Shown: piece after piece, positions 9,633 to 21,144 of the stretch
Layout: each line of letters starts with the position of its first letter
Numbering within the stretch: the stretch's first letter is position 1
NCBI GenBank assembly: GCA_002478865.1
Contig: DLJZ01000027.1
Coordinates: forward strand, 137,306 to 201,305
Length of the DNA: 64,000 nt
DNA from: Hungatella sp. UBA7603
GTDB taxonomy: Bacteria > Bacillota > Clostridia > Lachnospirales > Lachnospiraceae
Direction of reading: 5' to 3'
Notes under the pieces: model-generated
What the model was told of the DNA's origin: nothing
The model's input: only the letters and a program-made list of their open reading frames with translations
Database searches by the model: none
Translations under genes and position numbers: made by a program

Positions 9633-9647
9633 AAAAGTTATATAAAA

Positions 9648-9682
9648 AACAGGCGGGGCTGCTTTCGCAAACTCCGCCTGTT
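9648..9682. terminator. bidirectional terminator between the SpoVAF-like gene and guaB
   Basis: AACAGGCGG pairs with CCGCCTGTT around a 17-base centre, with A and T tracts outside. It can end guaB on the minus strand (TTTTTTATA follows) and the germination gene on the plus strand. Confidence 0.75.
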
Positions 9683-9689
9683 AACATTC

Positions 9690-11204
<1,515 letters not shown>

Positions 11205-11214
11205 TTAGTTACAT

Positions 11215-11243
11215 AGTTTAACAAATTTTACATTGGTTGTCAA
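11215..11243 (-). promoter_or_regulatory. guaB promoter
   Basis: A perfect TTGACA and a TAAACT hexamer 17 bases apart on the minus strand, followed by a leader of about 65 bases that contains an imperfect palindrome around GAAAGCGTTGTGTTTTC. Confidence 0.75.
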
Positions 11244-11314
11244 CGGACATTTTATTGTGGTTTTCCGTCTCGGGTGGACAATAAAACAATTCTATTTAAA
11301 AAAGGAAAAAAGAA

Positions 11315-11338
11315 CAGGGACAATAAAATCTGTCCCTG
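11315..11338 (-). terminator. terminator downstream of the 169-residue membrane protein gene
   Basis: CAGGGACA, 8-base loop, TGTCCCTG, then TTCTTTTTT on the minus strand. Confidence 0.8.
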
Positions 11339-11349
11339 CCTTTTTTCCT

Positions 11350-11859
11350 TTATATCTGAGAAACCACCTTACGGGGAGCTGTCATCTTGATACAGCGAAG
11401 CAGCTTGTCGTTAGGCTCAAAAATAACTTTCGTTCTCTCCGAACCCGACTGACTGATCATTGTATAAGTCTTAGCATCTGGAGCCTTGGAAGAAAAATCT
11501 AATACCTTCATTTCCTTAGTCTCATGGTCCCTGGCTTCTATGGAGCCTGTTGGGGCGATGATCTGTATCTCTTCCACGGTAGCCTCCCAGGCTTTCTTTC
11601 TCTTGCTTTTGCCGTAGATACGGTCAATGGATAATGAGCCAGTCACAAAGAGGTACTCAAATTCCACTTCACTGTTTCTAAATACCAGATATGTGGCTCC
11701 ACCCACAGCAAAGAGAATAATCACTCCGAAAATCCCTAAAGCCGGAGAGATGGAAAGAAAAAATGCAATTACGCATAAAATCCCCATTACAATCTTAAGC
11801 ACCATGGTATAGGCCGGAGTCTTGCGCTTCACAAGCCATTCTGCATACATTTCATTCAT
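11350..11859 (-). CDS. small two-TM membrane protein of unknown function (possibly DUF6106)
   Basis: 169 residues. A short basic N-terminus (MYAEWLVKRK) is followed by two close hydrophobic segments at about residues 19-37 and 40-58, then a soluble domain of about 110 residues rich in beta-strand pattern, with the sequence EYLFVTGSLSIDRIYGKSKRKKAWE. The layout resembles small Lachnospiraceae proteins labelled DUF6106; I cannot confirm this. It lies 85 bases after groL on the same strand without a clear terminator between, so groESL read-through is possible. Confidence 0.6.
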   Translation of the reverse strand: MNEMYAEWLVKRKTPAYTMVLKIVMGILCVIAFFLSISPALGIFGVIILFAVGGATYLVFRNSEVEFEYLFVTGSLSIDRIYGKSKRKKAWEATVEEIQIIAPTGSIEARDHETKEMKVLDFSSKAPDAKTYTMISQSGSERTKVIFEPNDKLLRCIKMTAPRKVVSQI

Positions 11860-11944
11860 AATGATACTGGATCCTTTCTTCCCTGCCCATCATACCAGGG
11901 CATGAAGACTTACCCGTTGGGTGTTTCTTCTGTAGGATTATGTC

Positions 11945-13567
<1,623 letters not shown>

Positions 13568-13596
13568 TCATTCCTCCAGTTTTCTTCTAAAATGAT

Positions 13597-13617
13597 AGAA
13601 AGTCCTAAGGGCTTTCT
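13597..13617 (-). other. intercistronic hairpin in groESL
   Basis: AGAAAGTCC with GGGCTTTCT around a TAA loop. No T tract follows, so it is more likely an mRNA processing or stability element than a terminator. Confidence 0.4.
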
Positions 13618-13648
13618 GCTTAATTGACGGTCAATACCATCACTTTAT

Positions 13649-13939
13649 TTATTCGATCACTGCTAAAATATCGCTCTGCTTTACAATCACGAATTTCTCG
13701 TCATCTTCGCCAGTCTCAATTTCTGTACCTGAATACTTGGAGAAGATTACCTTATCGCCTAATTTAACCTGCATGGTAACTTCCTTGCCGTCTACCAAAC
13801 CGCCAGGTCCTACTGCGATAACTTCTGCCTGCTGTGGCTTTTCTTTTGCCTGACCCGGCAGAACAATACCGGACTTTGTTGTCTCCTCTGCAACCAACGC
13901 TTTTAACACAACTTTGTCAAATAATGGTACTAATTTCAT
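13649..13939 (-). CDS. groS: 10-kDa co-chaperonin GroES
   Basis: 96 residues, the usual size. It caps the GroEL ring. The mobile loop region TTKSGIVLPGQAKEKPQ and the roof-proximal EVIAVGPGG stretch are both present. First gene of groESL, downstream of a CIRCE element and promoter. Confidence 0.97.
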   Translation of the reverse strand: MKLVPLFDKVVLKALVAEETTKSGIVLPGQAKEKPQQAEVIAVGPGGLVDGKEVTMQVKLGDKVIFSKYSGTEIETGEDDEKFVIVKQSDILAVIE

Positions 13940-14020
13940 TGCAATTCCTCCTCATAGCTTTTTTCTTATTTTCTTTCTTTTGGCTTCCCGAAAGAAGTTT
14001 TTTTATTATTCACATAATAA

Positions 14021-14049
14021 GTTATATCACTCATTATTAGCACTGTCAA
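14021..14049 (-). promoter_or_regulatory. groESL promoter
   Basis: TTGACA and TATAAC, 17 bases apart, on the minus strand. The -35 hexamer is inside the CIRCE element, so HrcA binding would block RNA polymerase. Confidence 0.75.
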
Positions 14050-14063
14050 TAGTTGAGTGCTAA
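14037..14063. promoter_or_regulatory. CIRCE operator (HrcA binding site)
   Basis: TTAGCACTG, nine bases, GAGTGCTAA. This matches the CIRCE consensus (TTAGCACTC-N9-GAGTGCTAA) at 17 of 18 arm positions; the single difference is the last base of the left arm. Confidence 0.9.
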
Positions 14064-14208
14064 CTTTATATTTTTTTTACATATTTGCCATTATAGACCC
14101 TTTTTTTCGCTTTACCTACTTAGTTTATAGAAATTTTCTTATTATATACCTTTCTTTTTTCCAATAGAAGTATTACAATAACAGAGAGAATGAAAGGAGT
14201 GTTATTTT

Positions 14209-14769
14209 ATGGCAAAAAAGGGTTATGGTTTTGGGAAATTTGTGGCATTTGCTACAATCGCCGGAGCAGTTGCTGCAGGCATCTCTTATTTTACGAAATA
14301 CAAATCTTTTCACAAAGAGTTGGAAGAAAATTTTCATGACTTTGAAGATGATGGCAATGACGATATTTCCAAAATTGATAGTACGATGAACCGTAACTAT
14401 GTCTCCTTAAATGCAAACAAGGACGAGCTTAAGATTGCGGCTTCCGACATGGCAGACGCTGCTAAAGATGCAGCCGTTGCCGCTAAGAATCTGGTTAAGG
14501 ACGCAGCTAATATCGTAAGCGATACAGCAAAAGAAGCGGCCTCTGCCATGGCATTTACTGCAAAGGACATGTTTGACTCTACATTAGAAAAAGAAGAAAC
14601 AACAGAAGATACAGAGGATATCACAGAAGACGGAGGGCTTGATTATACCGCAGCCCAATCTCTGCCAGTGGAAGAAGTAGCCATGACAGAACCAAAACAT
14701 GTGACAGACTCTATAAAAGAGACATCTGACGACGATACAACTACCATCGAAGAAGATGACATCGAATAA
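14209..14769 (+). CDS. membrane-tethered LEA-like amphipathic, acidic-tailed protein
   Basis: 186 residues with no family I can name securely. A glycine-rich N-terminus and one hydrophobic segment (about residues 11-28) are followed by a long Ala/Asp/Lys-rich helix (DMADAAKDAAVAAKNLVKDA, residues about 80-115) with an 11-residue-like periodicity as in LEA or YtxH-type stress proteins. The last 60 residues are very acidic and Thr-rich, ending in EEDDIE, and are probably unstructured. GGAGTG precedes the ATG. A strong terminator follows. It sits opposite the heat-shock operon promoter. Confidence 0.65.
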   Translation: MAKKGYGFGKFVAFATIAGAVAAGISYFTKYKSFHKELEENFHDFEDDGNDDISKIDSTMNRNYVSLNANKDELKIAASDMADAAKDAAVAAKNLVKDAANIVSDTAKEAASAMAFTAKDMFDSTLEKEETTEDTEDITEDGGLDYTAAQSLPVEEVAMTEPKHVTDSIKETSDDDTTTIEEDDIE

Positions 14770-14788
14770 TTTTATGAATGAACAGGAT

Positions 14789-14843
14789 AAGGAGTTGTTC
14801 CCTATGATATAAAATCAATGGGAACAGCTCCTTATTTTCTTTC
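14789..14843 (+). terminator. terminator of the LEA-like gene
   Basis: A 14-bp stem, AAGGAGTTGTTCCC with GGGAACAGCTCCTT (one G-T pair), then ATTTTCTTTC on the plus strand. Confidence 0.8.
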
Positions 14844-14931
14844 TATAACTCCTTCGTCAGATTCATGCCTTATGTATGGCTTTGGTTTCAATAACGGTAT
14901 CATCGAAAGGAGTTTCTTCTATAATAATCTG

Positions 14932-15279
14932 TTATTTCTGCATAATGTGAATGGCAAAGCCACCAAACTCACCATCTAAATAGACGTTTTTTAATGTACC
15001 TTCCTCCGTATAAGCCGCAGTTTCCATATTAAAAGAGAAACCTTTTTCTTTCAATTCCTCTACAGCAGCAGTTAAATCAGGAGTCCGCATAGCAATATGC
15101 CCATTGGAGCCAAGAAACGGTGCTTTCATACATTCAAAGTATGGACCAGCAAATTCAGACTTCTGTCCATGACGAGGTTCTATGTTAAACATCATGCCTA
15201 AAAGCTGTGCAAGCTTCTCTGCCTCCTCTGCATTTGGTGTATTGATACCAACATGTTCTAATTCAAATTTAGTTTTCAC
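14932..15279 (-). CDS. VOC superfamily (glyoxalase-like) protein
   Basis: 115 residues, one VOC module. It begins with FELEHVGINTPN, where the His is the usual first metal ligand, has a second strand GSNGHIAMRTPD with another His, and ends with LDGEFGGFAIHIM. VOC proteins are metal-dependent isomerases, lyases or dioxygenases; the reaction here is unknown. The start is a GTG at 15279 with GAGG eight bases before. It is the last gene of the sialidase-like / permease group, 49 bases after the permease, so it may act on a keto or hydroxy acid produced there. Confidence 0.75.
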   Translation of the reverse strand: MKTKFELEHVGINTPNAEEAEKLAQLLGMMFNIEPRHGQKSEFAGPYFECMKAPFLGSNGHIAMRTPDLTAAVEELKEKGFSFNMETAAYTEEGTLKNVYLDGEFGGFAIHIMQK

Positions 15280-15328
15280 TATGATACCTCTTTCTATCTC
15301 TAAGTTTTGTCAGGTTCCTTTTCTATCC

Positions 15329-16606
15329 TTACATTGGAAACATCAGGAGTGAACCAGCGGTCAAAGCAATCAAACGAATAAAGTATTGGGGAATCGTAAA
15401 TTTCCAGAATTCCGATATCTTATAATTTCCAACCCCCATAACCATTGCAGGCATACCATCGATAGGAAGGAAATGTCCACACCAGCCAGATATTACGATT
15501 GCACATGCGGCAGCAGTAGGATCAAGTCCAAGACTCGTACATGTAGCTATTGCAAGAGGTGTAAATACATAAACGGTTCCAATGGTTGATCCCGTCATTG
15601 TTGCCAGCACGCTTGTAAGAATACAGAACGCAAGGATCATAAGGAAAGGATTGATGTTTGTTCCAAGCATACCTGCTACGGTGGAACCAACAAGATTGGT
15701 TAATCCAGTACTTCCAAGTGCATCAGCAATCCCGATAACGCCGGCTGACATCAGTATGATAGGCGCACATATTGCATCACGTATTTCTTTAAAATCCATA
15801 ACTCCAATAACAAGAATTACTGCTACAGACAAACCAGGAATTGCATAACCTGCATCACCAATAAAGCTCTGAAGTATCATTCCGATTACGGCAGCTACGA
15901 AAGCAACATATGTTACCTGCTCTTTCCACTTAGGCAGAGTACTAACAGTTTCTCCTTGAGCCTTAGCCGCATCTGTTGCTTTAGCAATGGGATGATCTGG
16001 AAGAAACTTGTACTGAATCACACAGTTAAGCAGAAAACCAAGAGACAGTATTAAGTTAATAATTGCAAACTTAACGACTGATACCTGGGCAAGAACACCT
16101 GCACTGTTCAGTACAGCAATTACGATTCCATACTGCAACGCAGTGTTAAATGGAAGTAATGGGTGGTTCGCTGCAAATCCAGCCGTCATAATGACTTTTG
16201 ATGGAGGAAGCTGTTTGTTTTCTGGTAACGTTGAAAGTAAACCAATGGTCAGAACGTAGTATGCAGTGGAACCAGTTCCGAACAAACTGCATCCAATCAT
16301 AACGATTAAAATTATCATTAAAAACGCTTTAAATTTTCCCTTATTTGCTATGTTAAACATAGAGTTCTTAAAGGCAGTAATAAAACTCGTCTTTTGAAGT
16401 GCTGCAATAATTGCCATAAATTCAGCAAGCATAATAATTGTAGAATTTGAAAATCCAGCAAATGCGCCCTTAATATCAGTGATTCCAAAAATGACAAGTA
16501 ATAGGCATGCTAGTAATGGAGGCGCGCCGAATGGTAGTTTGTCTGTCATAATCAGTATAATCATGAATACAGTGATTGCTAATGCAATGATCATTTGAGG
16601 TGTCAT
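15329..16606 (-). CDS. ion-transporter superfamily (SLC13/CitMHS-like) permease
   Basis: 425 residues with about 11-12 hydrophobic segments. The repeat-related stretches GFSNSTIIMLAEFMA and MTGSTIGTVYVFTPLA, each with a polar S-N-S/S-T motif in a hairpin, are typical of the ion-transporter superfamily that carries dicarboxylates, citrate or other organic anions with sodium. The exact substrate cannot be read. It lies 135 bases after the sialidase-like gene on the same strand, which suggests that it imports the anionic compound used by its neighbours. AGGGTG precedes the ATG. Confidence 0.75.
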   Translation of the reverse strand: MTPQMIIALAITVFMIILIMTDKLPFGAPPLLACLLLVIFGITDIKGAFAGFSNSTIIMLAEFMAIIAALQKTSFITAFKNSMFNIANKGKFKAFLMIILIVMIGCSLFGTGSTAYYVLTIGLLSTLPENKQLPPSKVIMTAGFAANHPLLPFNTALQYGIVIAVLNSAGVLAQVSVVKFAIINLILSLGFLLNCVIQYKFLPDHPIAKATDAAKAQGETVSTLPKWKEQVTYVAFVAAVIGMILQSFIGDAGYAIPGLSVAVILVIGVMDFKEIRDAICAPIILMSAGVIGIADALGSTGLTNLVGSTVAGMLGTNINPFLMILAFCILTSVLATMTGSTIGTVYVFTPLAIATCTSLGLDPTAAACAIVISGWCGHFLPIDGMPAMVMGVGNYKISEFWKFTIPQYFIRLIALTAGSLLMFPM

Positions 16607-16741
16607 TTTATTTTCACCCTAGCCTTTCTTGGTGTCATAGTTCACTCTTAACGCTATGTTGCGCATATTTATGACACATTTCGTTATATTTTGGTGTATG
16701 ACTTGAGATGTCTCGATTCGTTCCTTCTATAGCAGCAACGA

Positions 16742-17902
16742 TCAGTGGCTCTTAGCAGCTGTGGGGTTATACAGACCAACCTGCTCACGTTTATCCCCAA
16801 GAATATCTTTCTCACTGAACGTTATATACTTTACTCCTTTGCGAGTACGTGCTGCATATGCAAGATGTAACATTCCATCTTCACTTTGCATGATATATGG
16901 ATATTCATACTGCTTATTGTTTGTCTTATTCTCATCTCCCATATATCCTTCCCCTCGCTCCATCCAGCGTACAACAGGAAACGTCTGGCCTCCATCTTCT
17001 GATAGGGCTACCGCCACAGGACAACGAAGTCCTGGCCAGGAAGCTTTACCAGGTTCTGGAGATGGGGTACAGGTTGGATTGTATGCGATAGCAATACGTC
17101 CACTCTGAAGCTTTATGGCACTTACGCTGGAGTTGTTATTTGGTAAAGGTGTTGGTACCGGCTCACTCCAGGTCTCTCCCCAGTCAAAGGATTCACTTCG
17201 ATGAATGCGATAAGCTTCTCGGTTTCGCATAAAAGCTACCAAATGTCCTGAATCAAGCTCAACAACATTGGCATGAACATGGCCGTTGCTCTTAGGCATC
17301 ATAACTGTTTTCCAGGTTTTTCCTTCATCATGTGAGATACGAAAAACAGTTGGATCTCCAGACAGACCTTCTAGAGAATCGGTACAAATCCAGTTTGAAA
17401 ATATCCAAGTACCATTTGAAAGAACCTGAATTGGCTGGCGGCAAAAAGTGCCTTCCTCTGGGAAATATGTTTCATATGGTCCCCAGGTTTTTCCGCCATC
17501 ACTGCTTTTCTGGCAGCGAACGACTGCAGTATATTGCATGTTATCTTTCCCCTCTTGACGATCAAGCTGAGCCGTGTACATTGCCCATACCTTATGATCA
17601 GGACCATAGAAGAGAGAAGGATTTTGCTCACTACGTGTTGGATCGTTGGATATATCTTCTGGAGGCAGCCATTTTGTGCTTCCTTTTGGAAGTATGGAAC
17701 AGATAATATGAACATCAGCACTGCCTTCATAGCTGCCAGCGAACCAACAGCAAAGAAGATCACCATTCGGAAGTTCCAACATTGCCGGGGCGTGGGCAGT
17801 CGGATAGCCACCACTTGGTAACAAAGCTTCATATACTCCCATTTCTTCATTCTCGTAGATTGTTCCATCCCAGGTGAGACCTGGAAGTTTCGGATATTGC
17901 AT
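16742..17902 (-). CDS. sialidase-like (BNR_2) beta-propeller protein, no signal peptide
   Basis: 386 residues. Four Asp-box motifs are visible: SSDGGKTW (133-140), SHDEGKTW (190-197), SFDWGETW (238-245) and SEDGGQTF (301-308), marking a six-bladed sialidase fold. It resembles cytosolic BNR_2 proteins labelled exo-alpha-sialidase. There is no signal peptide or carbohydrate-binding module, so it should act inside the cell on an imported compound. An RIP motif near the N-terminus, expected in true sialidases, is not evident; CRQP at 154-157 is the nearest. I would not claim sialic acid as substrate: no nan genes are nearby other than a DapA-family aldolase 3 kb away. AGGAGG precedes the ATG. Confidence 0.7.
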   Translation of the reverse strand: MQYPKLPGLTWDGTIYENEEMGVYEALLPSGGYPTAHAPAMLELPNGDLLCCWFAGSYEGSADVHIICSILPKGSTKWLPPEDISNDPTRSEQNPSLFYGPDHKVWAMYTAQLDRQEGKDNMQYTAVVRCQKSSDGGKTWGPYETYFPEEGTFCRQPIQVLSNGTWIFSNWICTDSLEGLSGDPTVFRISHDEGKTWKTVMMPKSNGHVHANVVELDSGHLVAFMRNREAYRIHRSESFDWGETWSEPVPTPLPNNNSSVSAIKLQSGRIAIAYNPTCTPSPEPGKASWPGLRCPVAVALSEDGGQTFPVVRWMERGEGYMGDENKTNNKQYEYPYIMQSEDGMLHLAYAARTRKGVKYITFSEKDILGDKREQVGLYNPTAAKSH

Positions 17903-18210
17903 ACGTTTCCTCCTTATTGCTAGTAAATATAAAATGTTTAGCGATTACAGTGTATAGCGTCAGATCGATTATCAAGTAGTTGTAATCACCCTCCCCTCTT
18001 CTTCTACTGCCAGTCAGATTGCTGCTTGAGAAGAACTGTTTTATTCTTGATCACATTATGACATATCAGTTGGTAATTTACATCAAAATAAAATCCAAAT
18101 ATGTTGCATTTTAGAACAATATTGATAAGAATCGTGTTTAAAATTGAAATGCTTTTATAATAACATCATAATTTCTTTCTAAAAATTTCATATTTTCATC
18201 TGATACGCAC
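17903..18210. other. AT-rich promoter region of the sialidase-like group
   Basis: Intergenic DNA with no reading frame. It must hold the promoter of the sialidase-like / permease / VOC group. I see no convincing -35/-10 pair with good spacing and no strong palindrome, cre site or riboswitch. Confidence 0.4.
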
Positions 18211-18252
18211 AAAAAAAACGGAAACCAGATCATAATCTGTTTCCGTTTTTTA
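18211..18252. terminator. terminator downstream of the P-type ATPase gene
   Basis: AACGGAAAC-AGAT pairs with ATCTGTTTCCGTT around a short loop, flanked by A8 and T6 tracts, so it can work in both directions. It ends the ATPase transcript on the minus strand. Confidence 0.75.
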
Positions 18253-18312
18253 ATACTTGTATCAATCTTATAACAATGTATTGCGAATGATGCGTAAGTA
18301 CATCGTACATCC

Positions 18313-20967
18313 TTACTTATTTTTTAGCTGGCTGCGTCTTACAAGCTTCATGACTTCCATAATTGGAATGATAGAAACAGCAATTAAAATCGCTACAAAA
18401 TATTCCGTTAGTGAAATATGCTCAAACTCAAATGCTCTGCTTAAAAATGGTACATAGATGACTGCAGTGGTCAGTACAAACGACGCTAACAGTGACCCAA
18501 ATAAAAACTTATTTTTGGTCTTTAACCGAAAGATTGACTCATGTCTGGAACGCATATTAAAAGAGTGGAACATCTCAAGAAGGGACAGGGATAAGAATGC
18601 CATAGTCATACCGTCAGCGCTTTCTGCTATTTCCCATAATCCGCTTTCCATATAATGACCTACAAAATATGCCAAAAGAGTAAGAGATCCAATGACAGCT
18701 CCCTGGAATAATGTTTCACCAGCAACTCCATCTGCAAAGATACCCTCCCCAGCATTTCTTGGATTACGTTTCATGATATCGGCTTCCTGTTCCTCCATGC
18801 CAATTCCTATGGCTGGGAAACAGTCTGTAATTAAGTTTATCCATAATAGATGAACTGGTTTCAATATGGTAAAGCCAAGCAAACTGGCAATGAAGACTGC
18901 AATGACTTCAGCAAGGTTTGATGATAAGAGAAACTGTATGGCTTTTCTTATATTGTCATAAATACGTCTTCCTTCTGCAACCGCACTTACGATGGTTGCA
19001 AAATTATCATCTGCGAGAACCATATCTGCAACATCCTTAGTAACATCGGTTCCAGTGATTCCCATTCCAACGCCGATATCCGCTTCCTTAATGGATGGAG
19101 CATCATTAACACCATCTCCAGTCATGGCAGTTACCTTAGATAATCTTTTCCATGTTTTTACAATGCGTACCTTATGCTCTGGCTGCACTCTGGCATACAC
19201 GGAATAATTTTGTATGCTTTTTTCAAGTTGTTCGTCGGACAGCTTATTTAGTTCGGCCCCAGTGATGGCCATACTTTCATCTTCAAGAATACCAAGCTCT
19301 TTTGCAATCGCAACTGCTGTATCCTTATGATCTCCAGTAATCATGATCGCACGAATTCCAGCTTCCTTACATTCAATAATTGCAGATTTCACCTCAGGTC
19401 TTACTGGATCAATCATACCGGATAAGCCAAGGTATATTAAATCATGTTCTATTTCAGCAGGTTCAATAGAAGAAGGCAATTTGGACCATTCTTTCATAGA
19501 AGCACATAAGACCCGAAGTGCTTTATCTGCCATCTCCTTATTAGATGCAATAATTTCTGTACGGAGTTTATCTGTCATTTCTACTATATTGCCATCAACA
19601 TAAGCCTTGCTGCATCTCTTTAGCACCTCATCTGGAGCACCCTTGGTAAACTGAATGACAGTACCATCAGACTTTTTATGAAGCGTTGACATCATTTTTC
19701 TAACAGAATCAAAAGGTGCCTCGGCAACTCGAACATATTCCTTCGCAAGCTCTGGCTTTGACAAGCCATTCTTAAATGCATCATTGACTAGTGCACATTC
19801 TGTAGGCTCTCCGATTGCCTGCGATGTATCTAAATCCATCTCTGCATCAGAGCAAAGGGACATTGCAGTCATAAGAAGCTTATCATCAGAACAGGAATGT
19901 TCTATAACGGTCATCTTATTTTGAGTCAAGGTTCCTGTTTTATCAGAACAAATTATTTGAGTACATCCAAGAGTTTCTACAGCAGTAAGTTTTCTTATAA
20001 TTGCATGTTCTTTTGACATTTTTGTAACGCCAATGGAGAGAAGTATGGTAACAACGGCTGCAAGGCCTTCTGGAATAGCAGCTACTGCAAGAGAAACGGC
20101 TATCATGAACGTATCAATAAGAGCCTCAAGGTGAATTTCACCTCCAGCTATGAGGATTCTTGCAATATCGGTGGCAAACATAACGGCACAGATAGCCAGA
20201 ACCATGATGGATAATCCCTTGGAAAGCTGATTAAGCTTTATCTGCAATGGAGTCTCTTCCTCTTTCGCCATGTTAATTGCATCAGCAATACGCCCAATCT
20301 CTGTATCCATTCCTGTATAACATACCACCGCTTTTCCACGTCCATAAACGATGGTTGAGCCTGTATAAACCATATTTTTTCTATCACCGAGAGTAACTTC
20401 TTCAAAACCAGTTCCTATGACTTTTTCAGTTTTTGTTACAGATGTTGATTCTCCTGTCAGTGCAGCCTCTTCCACTTTTAAACTGGCACACTCCATTAAT
20501 CTTGAATCTGCAGGTACTGCATCACCTGCCTCTAAAAGAATAATATCTCCCGGAACCAGATCTTCGGAACGAACACTTTCAATTTTATCATTTCTTATTA
20601 CATTTGATGTAGCTGCTGCCATTTCCTGCAATGCTTCTATGGCGGCTTCTGCTTTTGATTCCTGATATACTCCAAGTGCTGCATTAATGGTAACAACAAG
20701 AAGAATAATGACAGTATCTATCATGCTTTCCCCCACATAGAGTGAAGTAATTCCAGAGATAACTGCTGCGATAATAAGTACAACGTTCATAAAATTAATC
20801 AGTTCGTTAAAAAACTTTTGAATTAGGCTGGGTTTCACACCTTCTTTTAATTTATTCAAGCCATATTTTGATTTCCGTTCCTCCACCTGCGCACTGGAAA
20901 GTCCCTGTGTCGATGTTTTAAGATGTTCAAGTACTTCAGAGGACTCCATTAAATACTCTTTTTGCAT
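18313..20967 (-). CDS. cation-transporting P-type ATPase, calcium type (P2)
   Basis: 884 residues, the typical size of bacterial SERCA/PMCA-like pumps. Seen in order: an N-terminal cation-ATPase domain (HLKTSTQGLSSAQVEER), the TGES actuator loop (ALTGEST), the PEGL motif in membrane helix 4 (AAIPEGLAAVV), the phosphorylation site CSDKTGTLT, the MTGDGVNDAPS hinge, and four C-terminal membrane helices. The PEGL environment fits calcium rather than Na/K or proton pumps, but manganese or other divalent ions are possible. The start at 20967 is chosen for its GGGAGAAG site; nine in-frame codons upstream are doubtful. It stands alone between two catabolic clusters. Confidence 0.88.
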   Translation of the reverse strand: MQKEYLMESSEVLEHLKTSTQGLSSAQVEERKSKYGLNKLKEGVKPSLIQKFFNELINFMNVVLIIAAVISGITSLYVGESMIDTVIILLVVTINAALGVYQESKAEAAIEALQEMAAATSNVIRNDKIESVRSEDLVPGDIILLEAGDAVPADSRLMECASLKVEEAALTGESTSVTKTEKVIGTGFEEVTLGDRKNMVYTGSTIVYGRGKAVVCYTGMDTEIGRIADAINMAKEEETPLQIKLNQLSKGLSIMVLAICAVMFATDIARILIAGGEIHLEALIDTFMIAVSLAVAAIPEGLAAVVTILLSIGVTKMSKEHAIIRKLTAVETLGCTQIICSDKTGTLTQNKMTVIEHSCSDDKLLMTAMSLCSDAEMDLDTSQAIGEPTECALVNDAFKNGLSKPELAKEYVRVAEAPFDSVRKMMSTLHKKSDGTVIQFTKGAPDEVLKRCSKAYVDGNIVEMTDKLRTEIIASNKEMADKALRVLCASMKEWSKLPSSIEPAEIEHDLIYLGLSGMIDPVRPEVKSAIIECKEAGIRAIMITGDHKDTAVAIAKELGILEDESMAITGAELNKLSDEQLEKSIQNYSVYARVQPEHKVRIVKTWKRLSKVTAMTGDGVNDAPSIKEADIGVGMGITGTDVTKDVADMVLADDNFATIVSAVAEGRRIYDNIRKAIQFLLSSNLAEVIAVFIASLLGFTILKPVHLLWINLITDCFPAIGIGMEEQEADIMKRNPRNAGEGIFADGVAGETLFQGAVIGSLTLLAYFVGHYMESGLWEIAESADGMTMAFLSLSLLEMFHSFNMRSRHESIFRLKTKNKFLFGSLLASFVLTTAVIYVPFLSRAFEFEHISLTEYFVAILIAVSIIPIMEVMKLVRRSQLKNK

Positions 20968-21067
20968 TTTTCTTCTCCCACTTTTTTTATACAAAATTCA
21001 ACAACATTATTTATTTTACACCAATACCCAAATAAATCCAGTAGGTTTTTCTATCTATTTTAAAAAT

Positions 21068-21123
21068 AGTCTGCCCTTTCGCAACGTAAAAATAATTTAT
21101 TCTACATTGCAAAAGAGCAGACT
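21068..21123 (-). terminator. long imperfect hairpin ending the sugar-acid operon
   Basis: AGTCTGCCCTTTCGCAACGTA pairs with a nearly complementary copy at 21103-21123 (three mismatches), then ATTTTTAAAATAG on the minus strand. It sits 20 bases after the last gene of the operon. Confidence 0.6.
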
Positions 21124-21144
21124 TCGATCTGAACAGATTGTTTA

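Noticed and set aside
17371..17868. 165-codon minus-strand frame inside the sialidase-like gene
   Set aside because: Alternative frame of the same strand; the Asp-box protein in the other frame is clearly the coding one.
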